This document shows positions 8,652-18,801 of a stretch of 64,000 nucleotides of DNA, piece after piece. Both the position numbers and the translations under genes were made by a program. Each line of letters opens with the position of its first letter. Position 1 is the stretch's first letter. The notes below the pieces were generated by a model. That model did no database searches and had not been told where the DNA came from. It was given only the letters and a program-made list of their open reading frames with translations. The stretch comes from Chitinivorax sp. B (GTDB lineage Bacteria > Pseudomonadota > Gammaproteobacteria > Burkholderiales > SCOH01), in NCBI RefSeq assembly GCF_005503445.1, contig NZ_SCOH01000002.1:186001-250000 (forward strand), written 5' to 3'.

Positions 8652-11600
8652 TCAGACTTGTCGTGCTTTTTTGTGCTCGACGAAACGTTCGATATGACCA
8701 AGCAATTCATCTTCCTGATACGGCTTACCCAGATAGACGTTGACGCCCAACTCATTAGCGTAGTTACGGTGCTTTTCCGCAGTACGTGATGTAATCATGA
8801 TGATTGGAATATGGCGGGTCTTCTCATCGCTTCGAATATGGCGGGTCAATTCAAACCCATCCATCCGAGGCATTTCGATATCGACCAACATCACATCAGG
8901 CATGACGTCCTGAATCTGCTGCAAAGCATCAACACCATCCTTTGCAGTAATCACCTGAAAGCCTTCACGTGCCAGTAAACGGCCCGTAATCTTGCGTACT
9001 GTCAACGAATCATCGACCACCATCACCACTGGAACCATCGACAAGGCATCCGGTTGCGACTGCACCGGTGCTTGTCCTTGGGCCTGCCCTTGTTGCTGGG
9101 CATTCGCAGTCTCAATCCGGTTCAATAGCAACAACGGATTCAGAATCAGAACAATATCGCCGTTACCCAGTACAGTCGCCCCTGCAATACCTGGGACACG
9201 CGCCAGTTGTGGGCCAATGTTCTTAACCACCACTTCCTGGTTACGCATCAGATCATCCACATGCAGCGCAATCCGCTGACTACCACTGCGGAGCAACACG
9301 ATCGTACTGTAACGCTTGGATTCCGGCTGATGTTCTTGGTCTCCCAGTAACCGCGGCAAGTAGGTGAACGGATACTCATTACCCAACCAAGTTGCTTTCT
9401 TCTGTTCGTACAAACGCTCCAGATCGGCCAGTTTAAGTTCCTGTACTTGCTCAACCATCACAGATGGGATGGCATACTTCTTGTTGGCCGCCGTCACCAA
9501 TACCGTTTGGGTTACCGCCAATGTCAACGGCAGGTGAATGGTAAAACGAGTTCCTTTCCCGATCTCCGAATCCAACTGAACACGGCCGCCAAGATCGGAG
9601 ATTTCGTTCTTGACTACGTCCATGCCGATACCACGGCCGGATAGCTGGCTCAGTGCATCAGCAGTGGAGAAGCCTGGCTCGAAGATCAAGTACATGGCTT
9701 CTTCATCACTCAACACCTGATCAGCGGTGATCAGCCCCTTGCTGATGGCTTTTTCGCGAATCTTACCCAAGTTCAAGCCTGCACCATCATCGGCCAGAAT
9801 CAGGACCAATTCGTTACCTTCCTGTTTCAGACTGAGTGAAATCTCACCTACTTCCGGCTTGCCCGCTTCAATCCGTTTTTCCCGGCTTTCAAGGCCATGG
9901 TCAATCGCATTACGCAGCATGTGCTCGAACGGCGAAGTCATCTTCTCCAGCATCGAACGGTCAATTTCCACACGCCCGCCACGGATCTCCAAGTTGACTT
10001 TCTTACCCACTTCCTTACCGGTCTGACGAACGATACGGTACAAACGTTCACTGACACTGGAGAATGGAACCATTCGAATCCGCATCAGTTCCTGCTGTAG
10101 ATCCTTGGTCATACGGCCTTGCTGTAACAGCGCGGCATCGGTTTCATCCAGATTCTTCAGCAGGTTATGTTGAATTGTCGCAACGTCATTCACACTTTCT
10201 GCCATAAAGCGGGTGAGCTCTTGCAAGCGCGTGAATCGATCAAATTCCAACGGATCAAACTCGTTGTCTGTCTGAATATGTGACATGCGGGAGGCCATTT
10301 GCGACTCAGCCTGAATTTCGATCTCCCGCAATTGGGTGCGCAGACGCGTCACGTTATCTGTCAGATCCAGCAGCGATTGCTTCAGGGCCAACATTTCCGC
10401 TTCCATTCGCGACCGGGCGATCGCGACTTCACCAGCCTGGTTTACCAGTCGGTCAACCAGATCAGCACGTACACGCAAGGTACTCTTGGCCGCATCAGCA
10501 TCAACCAGACCCATCGGCATCGCGGGTATTGCCAGATTACCGGCGGCTTGAGATGCTGCCACTACATCAGCCGCAGTCTCTGCTGACGACTTGCCCTGTA
10601 GAATGTCGATCAGCTCGTTCACCTGATCAAGCTGCGACTCTAATTCATCAAAATCGTCACTAGTCGGTGCGGTTTCCTGCAACCCGATGACCTTGGTTTC
10701 AAGGTTATGCGTTGCCTCACCCAGACGCATGGCGCCGGTCATCCGCGCACTACCTTTCAAGGTATGTAACAACCGCTGTAATGCCTTGGACATTTCATAG
10801 GCAGCGGGATCCGTACGCCAATCTCTCATGACTTTACTGATCTGCGGTTGCAGATCGTTCACTTCCTCGATGAAGACCGGCAACAATTGCTCATCGATGT
10901 CATCCTGTACTGAGTAGGTTGCTTCAGCGGTCTCTTCTGCTGGTACAGCATCAAAGCTGGGTACAACCTGTACTGCTGGTGTTACTGGGGACAATATCTC
11001 CACCGGTTCATCAGGTATCACCACGTCTAGAACAGGTTGTTCATCTTCCTGCTCCTGGTCCGCTTGTGGCGCATCAACCTCCAATTCAACATCAGCTATC
11101 ACATTAACCACTGGTGCAGATTCAGAAACCGGTTCAGCTTCAACGGCAGGTTGCTCTGGGAACACGTCCACAGCAGGCAGTTCAATGACAGGTTCATCCA
11201 GATTTACCGAGAGTTCATCGTGAACGACTGGCTCCGACACCGATGCTTCCACTGCAGCAGGGGCAGCTATCTCTTGAGTAACGGAGGGTAGATCCGGGGA
11301 TTCAGCCAGCCCAATTACTGGTAACGTATCCGACGGTTCCATCTCAGCTGGCACTAGCTCAATCGCAGGCAATGCCTCCGGTGGTGTCAGCTCAATCGGC
11401 TCCTCCACCAGATACTGATCTTGATCCAGTGCTTCGACTTCTGGTAAATCGATCGCCAGCAACGCATCTTCTGGCAGATCATCCAAGCCTATAGGTTCGG
11501 TGATGGGCATCCCCGGCTCTAATGGCCCTTGCTCATCCGTATCAAAACTCAGCCCAATTTCATGCTCAGCTATTATGTCCAGCGAAACAGCTGGGCTCTC

Positions 11601-14600
11601 AACAACAGTGTCATCCCATGTCAGTGCTGCTGGTGTAACATCACCAGGCACTGCTTCAAGTGTCGGCAATTCAAAACTGAACCCCTCGTTCACAGGAGCC
11701 GGCGGTGCTTCAACTTCATCCACCAAAGGAACATCACTTGGCGCACGCAGGCGAGTTGCCACCTCGTCCAGCTTTTGCACCAGTTCAGGTGCTGCAGGCG
11801 GTGCCAGCTTGGCATTAATAGTCAAGAACATGACATCAAGCTGCGCAATAGCCTCCGCAAAGGTTTCGATGTCGGCAGAGTCCAGCCGTTCCGGCGCTTT
11901 CATCTGGCCTTGAATGCACAACTCCAAACCATGCCCAAGCTCACCCATATCCTGGAATCCGGCAGTCCGACAAATACCGCATAAGGTATGTGCCGCATGC
12001 AGAAACTGATCCGACACAGCCCGACCCGGATGCTCACGCAACAACGCCTGCTGCTGATTCAAGGTAGAAAGGTAGCGAGCTGCCTCGTTGGTGAAAATGT
12101 CAAACAACACTGACGAAATCACTACATCACCGATATGCAGGTCTACCTCGTCTGGTTCACTGGCCTCTACCGGCTCAGCAGTTACAGGCTCGGTACCAAA
12201 CGAAAGCTCAAACGCAGGCTCCAATATCGACGGCACCTCAGCAGGTGGCACCGCCTCCGCCAAATCCAAGGTTGGCACATCCAGTGATGCTGGCTCCAAC
12301 TCGGCAACAGACTCAAGCGAGGGCAAATCCAGTGCTGCTTCAGGACCGCGAACAGCCGAACTTGGTGCAGGTGGCTCTTCACCAGCTTTCAATGCTTCAG
12401 CCAACTCGAAAATTTCGCTGGCTTCTACCGATGCACTACCCTTGTCACGCAACTCATCAATCCACACGGCAAAGCTGTCATGCGACATATTGACTAGACG
12501 CAATACACCAGCAGTCGCAGGCAAATCATCCTGCAAAACCTTGTTCATGACCTGCTCGACCGACCATGCCACCTCGCCAAGATGGTTCAGGCCAACCATG
12601 CGACCTGATCCCTTCAACGTATGGTAGCTGCGACGAATCACTGTCAGCGCTTCCTTGTCGCGTGGGGACGCAGTAATGATTTCAAGATTGCTGCGGATAT
12701 TGGCCAATACATCCACAGCCTCTTCCAGATACACTTCCAACAGTTCCTGATCAACCGCTTCGTCACTGACAGGTGCCGGTTTAGGCTGAGCTTCTACAAC
12801 GGGCTTTACTTTCTCACCCACCATCTCGCTGACCGTTGCCACCAATGCCTCGATTGGTTTGCCTTCAGCCTCTTTCAACGCAGACAGCGCAGCTGCACTT
12901 TGTTGACCAAGGGCATTGTCAGCAATCAAATCTGCATTTTGCTGCAATGTTTGTAAAGTAGCTTTCAGCTGTTGCTGTGCCGCCTGGTCTTTCGGATTGT
13001 CACGCAACACTTCCAACAACTCTTGCGCTTGCTGTTTCTGCTGGCTGACTTCAGATTCAACGGTTGCTTCTTCAGTTGCTGCCTCGTTGACACTTTCGGT
13101 CTCGCCACGCAATTTACGCAACATCGGACGCAAAATTTCCTGGCGATTGGGTCGGTCGTTCTGTGTGGCTTCTACATAGAAACCCAATGCTGACAATACT
13201 TCTGCCAACAACTCCAGTTCAGCCGGATTCAGCTCCACACCAGCATCTTCATAACGGGCTGTCGTTTCCTGGCTCCACCCCAGCAATTCAGCGGCATCAT
13301 TAAGCTCGGTAATAGCCAACGCGCCTTGAATCTGGCGGAAGTAAGGCTGCAGGCCAGCTAACTCACCGCGTTTGGACGAGTCACGGAAAAACGCGTCTAG
13401 ACCTTGTTCGATATGTTGAAGGTTGACTTGAATCTCATGCATCAGCTGCGATTGCAGCATTTTGGCCTGTGCATCACGCGCCAACTCATCCAGCTGTGGC
13501 AGATCCGGCAATGAAGCATCGATTTTGCCAGTGCGCGCCAACGCATCCAGACGTGCACTCATGGCCTGCAACTGGCCAGGTAGTTCTTGCGGGGGATTCA
13601 CTGGATGCTCACACAACGCATCCAGCAACAGGAATGCCGTTGCAACATCCAACGCAGCAGCTTCAGAAATAGGATTGCCCTGCACTGAATGGACAGCCGC
13701 TTGTAGGTTCTGCAAACAAGGTTGCAATCCGTCCAGATCAAACACCACCGACTTGTTGACCAAACCGGCCAATGAGTCAATCACCAGTGTCAGCTTGTCC
13801 GCCTGACCACCTGCAGCACGCGCCCATGCGTCTTTGGCTTGGGTAAGCAGATCGCGCATGGCACGGGCGGCTTTTTGACGCGCAGCATCCACACTGGATT
13901 CCGGCACATCGTCAGCGGGCATCAATTCGTCAAGCGCAAACGACTGTTTGATCTGACGCAATGTATCGGTTGCTTCGGACGAACGCGCCAGATAGTAAAG
14001 AATATCGCGCTGCAGTCGATCCGCAACGGTTTGCGAACCTTCAGCCAGTCGACGTAACTGAATATTGATACGTGCAAACAATTGCTTGGCAACATAATCA
14101 ATATCAACAGCTTTACTGGCGATGGCTTCCACCAAACCAGCAGCAGTCCACCAGAAAGTACGTTGACGCGGGGATCGCACTGCGGTTTCAATCGCACGTA
14201 AGGTCTGGGCCATGATTAACAGCCCATCTTCTCCCCCCCTCAACCACTTCAGTAAGCCCAGTTCATAACGTGCGCGCTGGGCTTTGACCAGAGCTGGCAA
14301 GTCGCTATCTGCAACTGGTGCTGCATTGGCAGGAAGAGAAAAAGCATCCAAGCTTGGGAAAAACAGATCGCTTGGGGAAACCTTGGTGATACCACGTGCC
14401 AGTTTGATCCTCTCATACTCTGGATAGAGTCTGAGTGGCATGTCCGGCGTACCGTTCATCAGCGCTTCAAGGTAACGCCCACAACCGTCGACAGCCGCCG
14501 CCAATGCATCCAGCACATCAGCGGTCGATTCGGTCTCACCTTTCTCGATGGCGCCAAGTGCCAGTTCCATTTCTTCAGAAACACGCGCCGCGCCATCCAG

Positions 14601-14783
14601 GCCCACCATCTGCAACGCACCGGTAACCTGGTGGAGATGGGTACGGCCGAACTTCAGCTGCGAGGTATCCGCAGGAGATGCCCGGTATTGTTCAAGGCAA
14701 GTTTTGGCTCGCTCCAAGGCCTGGTCAATTTCAGCTTTGACCCAGACCAGCGAGCCGACATCGAATTCGCTATGTACGCGCAT
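8652..14783 (-). CDS. chpA: ChpA/PilL-type hybrid CheA kinase of the twitching chemosensory system
   Basis: A 2043-residue cytoplasmic multidomain histidine kinase. The N-terminus is a PilL-type HPt-like domain (His51). Further HPt modules have the phosphorylatable His at 721 (SYHTLKGSGR), 932 (AAHTLCGICR, a divergent motif) and 1340 (LLHTLKGSAR). A long acidic, Pro/Val-rich linker covers about 1010-1290. Then come the dimerisation and HATPase domains (HMLRNAIDHGLE; GRGIGMDVVK), a CheW-like domain and a C-terminal receiver (Asp1968 in MLVDIEMPRMDG). It phosphorylates PilG and PilH to control type IV pilus extension and retraction. It is the last gene of pilGHIJ-chpA and starts 15 bases after pilJ. 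It is shorter than Pseudomonas ChpA, which has more transfer domains. Confidence 0.95.
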   Translation of the reverse strand: MRVHSEFDVGSLVWVKAEIDQALERAKTCLEQYRASPADTSQLKFGRTHLHQVTGALQMVGLDGAARVSEEMELALGAIEKGETESTADVLDALAAAVDGCGRYLEALMNGTPDMPLRLYPEYERIKLARGITKVSPSDLFFPSLDAFSLPANAAPVADSDLPALVKAQRARYELGLLKWLRGGEDGLLIMAQTLRAIETAVRSPRQRTFWWTAAGLVEAIASKAVDIDYVAKQLFARINIQLRRLAEGSQTVADRLQRDILYYLARSSEATDTLRQIKQSFALDELMPADDVPESSVDAARQKAARAMRDLLTQAKDAWARAAGGQADKLTLVIDSLAGLVNKSVVFDLDGLQPCLQNLQAAVHSVQGNPISEAAALDVATAFLLLDALCEHPVNPPQELPGQLQAMSARLDALARTGKIDASLPDLPQLDELARDAQAKMLQSQLMHEIQVNLQHIEQGLDAFFRDSSKRGELAGLQPYFRQIQGALAITELNDAAELLGWSQETTARYEDAGVELNPAELELLAEVLSALGFYVEATQNDRPNRQEILRPMLRKLRGETESVNEAATEEATVESEVSQQKQQAQELLEVLRDNPKDQAAQQQLKATLQTLQQNADLIADNALGQQSAAALSALKEAEGKPIEALVATVSEMVGEKVKPVVEAQPKPAPVSDEAVDQELLEVYLEEAVDVLANIRSNLEIITASPRDKEALTVIRRSYHTLKGSGRMVGLNHLGEVAWSVEQVMNKVLQDDLPATAGVLRLVNMSHDSFAVWIDELRDKGSASVEASEIFELAEALKAGEEPPAPSSAVRGPEAALDLPSLESVAELEPASLDVPTLDLAEAVPPAEVPSILEPAFELSFGTEPVTAEPVEASEPDEVDLHIGDVVISSVLFDIFTNEAARYLSTLNQQQALLREHPGRAVSDQFLHAAHTLCGICRTAGFQDMGELGHGLELCIQGQMKAPERLDSADIETFAEAIAQLDVMFLTINAKLAPPAAPELVQKLDEVATRLRAPSDVPLVDEVEAPPAPVNEGFSFELPTLEAVPGDVTPAALTWDDTVVESPAVSLDIIAEHEIGLSFDTDEQGPLEPGMPITEPIGLDDLPEDALLAIDLPEVEALDQDQYLVEEPIELTPPEALPAIELVPAEMEPSDTLPVIGLAESPDLPSVTQEIAAPAAVEASVSEPVVHDELSVNLDEPVIELPAVDVFPEQPAVEAEPVSESAPVVNVIADVELEVDAPQADQEQEDEQPVLDVVIPDEPVEILSPVTPAVQVVPSFDAVPAEETAEATYSVQDDIDEQLLPVFIEEVNDLQPQISKVMRDWRTDPAAYEMSKALQRLLHTLKGSARMTGAMRLGEATHNLETKVIGLQETAPTSDDFDELESQLDQVNELIDILQGKSSAETAADVVAASQAAGNLAIPAMPMGLVDADAAKSTLRVRADLVDRLVNQAGEVAIARSRMEAEMLALKQSLLDLTDNVTRLRTQLREIEIQAESQMASRMSHIQTDNEFDPLEFDRFTRLQELTRFMAESVNDVATIQHNLLKNLDETDAALLQQGRMTKDLQQELMRIRMVPFSSVSERLYRIVRQTGKEVGKKVNLEIRGGRVEIDRSMLEKMTSPFEHMLRNAIDHGLESREKRIEAGKPEVGEISLSLKQEGNELVLILADDGAGLNLGKIREKAISKGLITADQVLSDEEAMYLIFEPGFSTADALSQLSGRGIGMDVVKNEISDLGGRVQLDSEIGKGTRFTIHLPLTLAVTQTVLVTAANKKYAIPSVMVEQVQELKLADLERLYEQKKATWLGNEYPFTYLPRLLGDQEHQPESKRYSTIVLLRSGSQRIALHVDDLMRNQEVVVKNIGPQLARVPGIAGATVLGNGDIVLILNPLLLLNRIETANAQQQGQAQGQAPVQSQPDALSMVPVVMVVDDSLTVRKITGRLLAREGFQVITAKDGVDALQQIQDVMPDVMLVDIEMPRMDGFELTRHIRSDEKTRHIPIIMITSRTAEKHRNYANELGVNVYLGKPYQEDELLGHIERFVEHKKARQV

Positions 14784-14798
14784 GAGGCGGCCCGATTT

Positions 14799-16970
14799 TT
14801 ATGAGAGTTTAAAGCCGGCTACGGAACCTTTCAGTTCTGCCGCCAGACCCGTCAACTGACCGATCTGTACAGCGGTCTGTTTGGTACCGGCAGTGGTCTG
14901 CTCGGTAATGTTCAAGATGTCCGTCATCGAATGGGATACATCATCCGCCATCTTCGACTGCTCCTGGGTTGCGCCGGAAATGCGTTGAATCAGCGATGCC
15001 AGATCGCGCGATACCTGACGAATCTCCAACAAAGCCTGACCCGCCGCATCAGACAGCTTCGCACCTTCAACTACACCCTGGGTGGATACTTCCATCGCCG
15101 CTACCGCATCGTGGGTATCGCTCTGAATGGTCTTCACAATCGCGCCGATCTGCTTGGTCGCTTCAGCAGAACGTTCCGCCAGTCGTTGTACTTCTTCTGC
15201 AACCACAGTAAAGCCTCGACCTGCTTCACCGGCCGACGCGGCCTGAATCGCCGCGTTCAGCGCCAGTACGTTGGTCTGTTCGGTAATATCGGAAATCAGT
15301 TCAACGATTTCGCCAATTTCCTGTGAGCTTTCACCCAGTCGCTTAATCCGTTTCGCAGTCTCTTGGATCTGTTCACGAATTTCGTTCATACCCTTAATTG
15401 AGTTATCCACCGCCTGCGTACCTTTTTCCGCAGCTTGCAGCGATTGCTCCGCCACTCGGGCTGACTCGGAAGCAGTATCTGCTACGTCCGAAATCGACTG
15501 TGCCATTTCCTGTACACGGTTGTTGGCAGTCACAATTTCGGTCGACTGGCGTTGTGCAGCATCCAGCAGTTCATTCGAAATCGACTGCGCTTGCGCCGCA
15601 GCGCTTGTTACCTGCTCGGTAGCCTTGTTAATACCGATAATCAGCGAACGGAGTTCGTCAATCGTATAGTTCATGGAATCAGCGATCGCCCCGGTCAGGT
15701 CTTCCGTCACCGACGCACGTACGGTCAAGTCACCATCCGCCAAGTCCGACATTTCATTCAGCAATCGCAGAATCGCTTCCTGGTTCCGTTTGTTTTCACG
15801 TTCAGATTCCAGACGACGTCGCTGTGCTTCGGCCGCGTTCACACTACCCAACATTACCAACGACGCTACCGCGCCCATGCCAAATAGGGCAATCAGTGCG
15901 TAGGTAAGTGCGCTGCCACCTTGCAACTGATATGCATCCGCTAGCTTCTGGGAGTCTTTCAGCAGGTTTTCACTCTCGGCAAAGATCGTCTGGTTAGCCA
16001 AACGGGTGTTCACCAAGTTCTGCATGTTTCGGGAGAAGGTACTGACCACCGTTTCAAAGTCTTTGAAGAGTTTCTTGATCTCTTCAAGCTTCTCACGGGT
16101 CTCAAGATGTTTCACCGGGGTCAGCCGTAATTCCTCACTACCGTCCAGCATACCTTGCAATGTGTCACGGAAAGTGTTGGCATCCTTACCCAGCAGAAAC
16201 ACCACTTCCGGGTTAATGATCTCACCCGCCAACATGGCGTTGGCGTTTTTCGCCATACGCTGCGTCAACACTACCATCTGTTCGGCCAATTCGCGATCGT
16301 GTTCAGGTGCGTTGGTTTCTTTCAGCAGTGAAACCAATTGCTGTGTTGCTTCCAGCAGCTTCGCATCATTGGCATTGATTGAGCTTACGCTCTTGGTAAT
16401 CGTAACGATGGTCTGCTTGTTGTTCAGAATCGTTTCAACAGTTGGCGTACGCGGGTTAGGTAGAAAACTTGATTGCCATACTTTCTGAATCGAATTCAGG
16501 AAAGTGACCGGTGCACCCGTCGATTTGGGTACTGCATCACCACCATCACGCAGTAATGACAAGTTTTGACCAAACTGGGTGTAAGACTCTTTCAGCGTGT
16601 CAAACGCTTTCTCGTTACCTTGGATCGCTTGCGCTGCCGCACGTGCCATCCGTTGCGACAACATCTGCATCTCGGTAGAGGTTGCACGACGGATTGAATT
16701 ATGGTTTGACGAACGGATGTCCCACAATACCAGCGCACCAGCACATGCCAGACACACCACAATACCGGTGGTGAAAATGGTTGACTGACGACGAGTTGGC
16801 AAATGGCCAATCAACGGTAGCGGTGCCGGCATGTCGGAATCGCTTGTAGTACGAAGCTTTTCGATGATGGAGACAGTCTTGGACGGATCGAACGGGCGAT
16901 CGCCGCTACCATCGCCGCCACGGCCAGTCAACTTGCCGAACAGATTTTTAATGTTGTCGGATAACGCCAT
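14799..16970 (-). CDS. pilJ: Type IV pilus chemoreceptor PilJ
   Basis: A 723-residue methyl-accepting protein that senses surface-related signals and feeds the ChpA kinase. A cytoplasmic leader of about 60 residues precedes the first membrane helix (about 63-84). A helical periplasmic PilJ-type sensor (repeats with [10 protein letters not shown] and [10 protein letters not shown]) leads to a second helix near 355-378, then HAMP and a signalling domain with the tip [17 protein letters not shown]. The tip differs from the classical [12 protein letters not shown], as is usual for PilJ. It is translated between pilI and chpA. No pilK methyltransferase or chpB methylesterase gene is present beside it. 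Confidence 0.95.
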   Translation of the reverse strand: MALSDNIKNLFGKLTGRGGDGSGDRPFDPSKTVSIIEKLRTTSDSDMPAPLPLIGHLPTRRQSTIFTTGIVVCLACAGALVLWDIRSSNHNSIRRATSTEMQMLSQRMARAAAQAIQGNEKAFDTLKESYTQFGQNLSLLRDGGDAVPKSTGAPVTFLNSIQKVWQSSFLPNPRTPTVETILNNKQTIVTITKSVSSINANDAKLLEATQQLVSLLKETNAPEHDRELAEQMVVLTQRMAKNANAMLAGEIINPEVVFLLGKDANTFRDTLQGMLDGSEELRLTPVKHLETREKLEEIKKLFKDFETVVSTFSRNMQNLVNTRLANQTIFAESENLLKDSQKLADAYQLQGGSALTYALIALFGMGAVASLVMLGSVNAAEAQRRRLESERENKRNQEAILRLLNEMSDLADGDLTVRASVTEDLTGAIADSMNYTIDELRSLIIGINKATEQVTSAAAQAQSISNELLDAAQRQSTEIVTANNRVQEMAQSISDVADTASESARVAEQSLQAAEKGTQAVDNSIKGMNEIREQIQETAKRIKRLGESSQEIGEIVELISDITEQTNVLALNAAIQAASAGEAGRGFTVVAEEVQRLAERSAEATKQIGAIVKTIQSDTHDAVAAMEVSTQGVVEGAKLSDAAGQALLEIRQVSRDLASLIQRISGATQEQSKMADDVSHSMTDILNITEQTTAGTKQTAVQIGQLTGLAAELKGSVAGFKLS

Positions 16971-17020
16971 TTTTCTTTCTCTCCCTCACCGAACAAGTCG
17001 GGGACGACTGAATTTTGGAA

Positions 17021-17536
17021 TCACGCGGCAACCTGCAGAAATTGCGGGTGTGTTGTCAGCGCGGAAATATCAAGCACGTTCCAGACGATACCGTCCTGAT
17101 CGCGCAACTTGCCCCCCAGCCACGGCGGGCTGTCCGGCGGTACATCCAGGGTCTCCATACTCTGCAAACCGCGCAAGCCCAGCATTCTGGTCACCAAAAG
17201 CGCAGAGTTGGAAATGAAATGCGGATTGACCAACAGCAGACGGCTACTGCTGGTCAATACTGAATACTCGCCGCCAAAGAAAGCAGGAAGATCAATCACG
17301 CTGTATAAATTACCGCGGACATTGGCTACGCCCCGAAACCAGTTGTGGGTCAACGGTACTGGGGCCATTTCCGTCAAGGCAACAACTTCGCTGGTGTCCT
17401 GCAGATCAACTACCCAGCGTTCGTTACCGATCTGCAAACCGAGTTTGGATGCTGACGCCGTGGTCGATGCCAGCGAGGTCTGCAACTTGGCAACCACACT
17501 TTCCTGATATTCCCTGAGGCTGATTTTTTTTGCCAT
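17021..17536 (-). CDS. pilI: CheW-like adaptor PilI
   Basis: A 171-residue CheW-domain protein that couples the PilJ receptor to the ChpA kinase. The CheW fold is visible in WFRGVANVRGNLYSVIDLPAFFG (around residues 65-87) and the strand pairs after it. The N-terminal 25 residues (KISLREYQESVVAKLQ) form a helix as in other PilI proteins. It lies between pilH and pilJ with short gaps on both sides. Confidence 0.9.
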   Translation of the reverse strand: MAKKISLREYQESVVAKLQTSLASTTASASKLGLQIGNERWVVDLQDTSEVVALTEMAPVPLTHNWFRGVANVRGNLYSVIDLPAFFGGEYSVLTSSSRLLLVNPHFISNSALLVTRMLGLRGLQSMETLDVPPDSPPWLGGKLRDQDGIVWNVLDISALTTHPQFLQVAA

Positions 17537-17568
17537 AAGGTGGGCGCTCCCGCTTGCTTTTCTGGTAT

Positions 17569-17934
17569 TTAGCCCAGTGCCGAAATCTTCTGCAGCAACT
17601 CTTCCTGATTAACAGGCTTGACGATGTAGTCTTTTGCACCTTGGCGCAGACCCCAGATCTTGTCGGTTTCTTGGCCTTTGGTGGTACACATGATCACGGG
17701 AATATGCTTGGTCGCTTCTTCTCGGGTAATCGTACGGGTTGCCTGGAAACCATTCAGGCCGGGCATTACGACATCCATCAGGATGAGGTCTGGCAATGCC
17801 ACTTTCGACTTGGTCACTGCTTCCTCGCCACTCTCAGCCGTAACGACCTCAAAACCGTTACGAGTCAGCATTTCGCTCAAAACGTGGCGCTCAGTCGGAG
17901 AGTCGTCCACAACCATGATTTTCTTGATCGGCAT
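17569..17934 (-). CDS. pilH: Single-domain response regulator PilH
   Basis: A 121-residue CheY-like receiver with no output domain. The acidic pocket is Asp10/Asp11 (VVDDSPTE), the phosphoacceptor Asp54 (LILMDVVMPG), the switch Thr lies in MCTTKGQE, and Lys is in YIVKPV. In Pseudomonas the PilH counterpart favours pilus retraction and limits signalling through PilG. The gene follows pilG after 38 bases and precedes pilI after 32. Confidence 0.9.
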   Translation of the reverse strand: MPIKKIMVVDDSPTERHVLSEMLTRNGFEVVTAESGEEAVTKSKVALPDLILMDVVMPGLNGFQATRTITREEATKHIPVIMCTTKGQETDKIWGLRQGAKDYIVKPVNQEELLQKISALG

Positions 17935-17972
17935 TTTGTATTTCCTCGATACACGATGATGTCTATTCAGAA

Positions 17973-18368
17973 TTAGCCCGGCTGCCTGGCATGCTGGCCA
18001 ACAGCCTGCAACAGGCTATCTTTGGTGAATGGTTTGGTCAGATATTCGTCAGAGCCTACCATGCGACCGCGCGCCCGGTCGAACAAGCCATCCTTGCTGG
18101 ATAGCATGATGACCGGCGTGGCCTTGAAACGCGGATGCTTTTTGATCAGCGAACACGTCTGATAACCATCCAGGCGCGGCATCATGACATCGACGAAGAT
18201 CAAGTCGGGATGAAAGTCGGTGATTTTCGCCAGCGCGTCAAAACCATCTTCTGCCAGGATGACTTCGCAGCCAGCCTGACCAAGGAAAATCTCCGCACTG
18301 CGTCTGATGGTGTTGCTATCGTCAATCACCATAACCTTGACGCCCTTCAGATCCGTTGTACCAGTCAC
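17973..18368 (-). CDS. pilG: Single-domain response regulator PilG
   Basis: A 131-residue CheY-like receiver, first gene of the Pil-Chp operon. Asp16/Asp17 (VIDDSNTI), phosphoacceptor Asp60 (LIFVDVMMPRLDG) and the conserved Lys in YLTKPFTKD are all present. PilG promotes pilus extension and, in Pseudomonas, adenylate cyclase activity. The start is a GTG at 18368, chosen because AAGGAGG lies 4 bases upstream, a near-ideal ribosome-binding site. Confidence 0.92.
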   Translation of the reverse strand: MTGTTDLKGVKVMVIDDSNTIRRSAEIFLGQAGCEVILAEDGFDALAKITDFHPDLIFVDVMMPRLDGYQTCSLIKKHPRFKATPVIMLSSKDGLFDRARGRMVGSDEYLTKPFTKDSLLQAVGQHARQPG

Positions 18369-18496
18369 ACAACCTCCTTGGCATTCCGTTTAGCACGAAC
18401 CGAATGGCACCGCACCAAGCGGCATTGCCGCGAATTGGGGGTAGATGATACGTCCACCCTGTTGCGGCAATGAAATTTTATTCGGGGTTTAATTCG

Positions 18497-18525
18497 TTTT
18501 TATGCGATACCACGCGGATGGGCAA
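18497..18525 (-). promoter_or_regulatory. Candidate promoter of the pilGHIJ-chpA operon
   Basis: On the minus strand TTGCCC (18525-18520) and TAAAAA (18502-18497) are separated by 17 bases, giving a leader of roughly 120 bases before the pilG GTG. The boxes match sigma70 only moderately. The 268 bases between pilG and the small-RNA terminator hold no gene I can support. Confidence 0.4.
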
Positions 18526-18636
18526 GTTCCGGAAGCGTCCGCAAACCCACGCGCGGTAATTAATGTTAGCGCATTTTTTAGGACTTGCTAATGTTCAGCA
18601 TGCCGTATTCATCAAATACGTTACCAAGACAACAAA

Positions 18637-18669
18637 GAAAAACCCCGGCCTAAAGGGGAAAGCCGGGGT
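18637..18669 (-). terminator. Intrinsic terminator of the candidate sRNA (and of engB)
   Basis: An eight-bp G+C-rich stem, ACCCCGGC with GCCGGGGT, is followed on the minus strand by TTTTTCTTTG. It lies about 135 bases beyond the engB stop, so it can end both an engB transcript and the small RNA. Confidence 0.8.
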
Positions 18670-18745
18670 GAAACGCCTTAACGAGTAAGGCACCCGCTCA
18701 GGGAGGAGAAGCGGGAGGCGGAAAGTCTCGCCTACTACCTAAGAT
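18637..18745 (-). ncRNA. Candidate small RNA with C-rich anti-Shine-Dalgarno loops
   Basis: On the minus strand four hairpins follow one another over about 105 bases. The first pairs AGGCG with CGCCT. The second pairs CCCGCT with AGCGGG and exposes a loop containing CTTCTCCTCCCTG, complementary to Shine-Dalgarno sequences. The third pairs GCCTTA with TAAGGC. The last pairs ACCCCGGC with GCCGGGGT, has a TTTCCCCTTT loop and is followed by TTTTTCTTTG, a good intrinsic terminator. A perfect -35 TTGACA lies at 18781-18776; the element 17 bases on (GCATGA) is a weak -10, so the 5' end is uncertain. It could be a free-standing sRNA or be cut from the engB 3' end. Structure and terminator are seen; function as an anti-SD regulator is inferred. 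Confidence 0.6.
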
Positions 18746-18801
18746 AGTTCATTCATGCGAGAGTTCCAATGAATTTGTCAATTAATTTAAACTATTGAAT
18801 A

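Noticed and set aside
12088-12627. 179-codon Ser-rich frame opposite chpA
   Set aside because: The composition follows from the Ala/Pro/acid-rich linker on the coding strand; no start signal or family.
18675-18733. The hairpins near engB as an insertion-sequence end or attachment site
   Set aside because: They form nested RNA-like stems with a terminal T-run, not direct repeats or transposase-linked ends; an sRNA explains them better.
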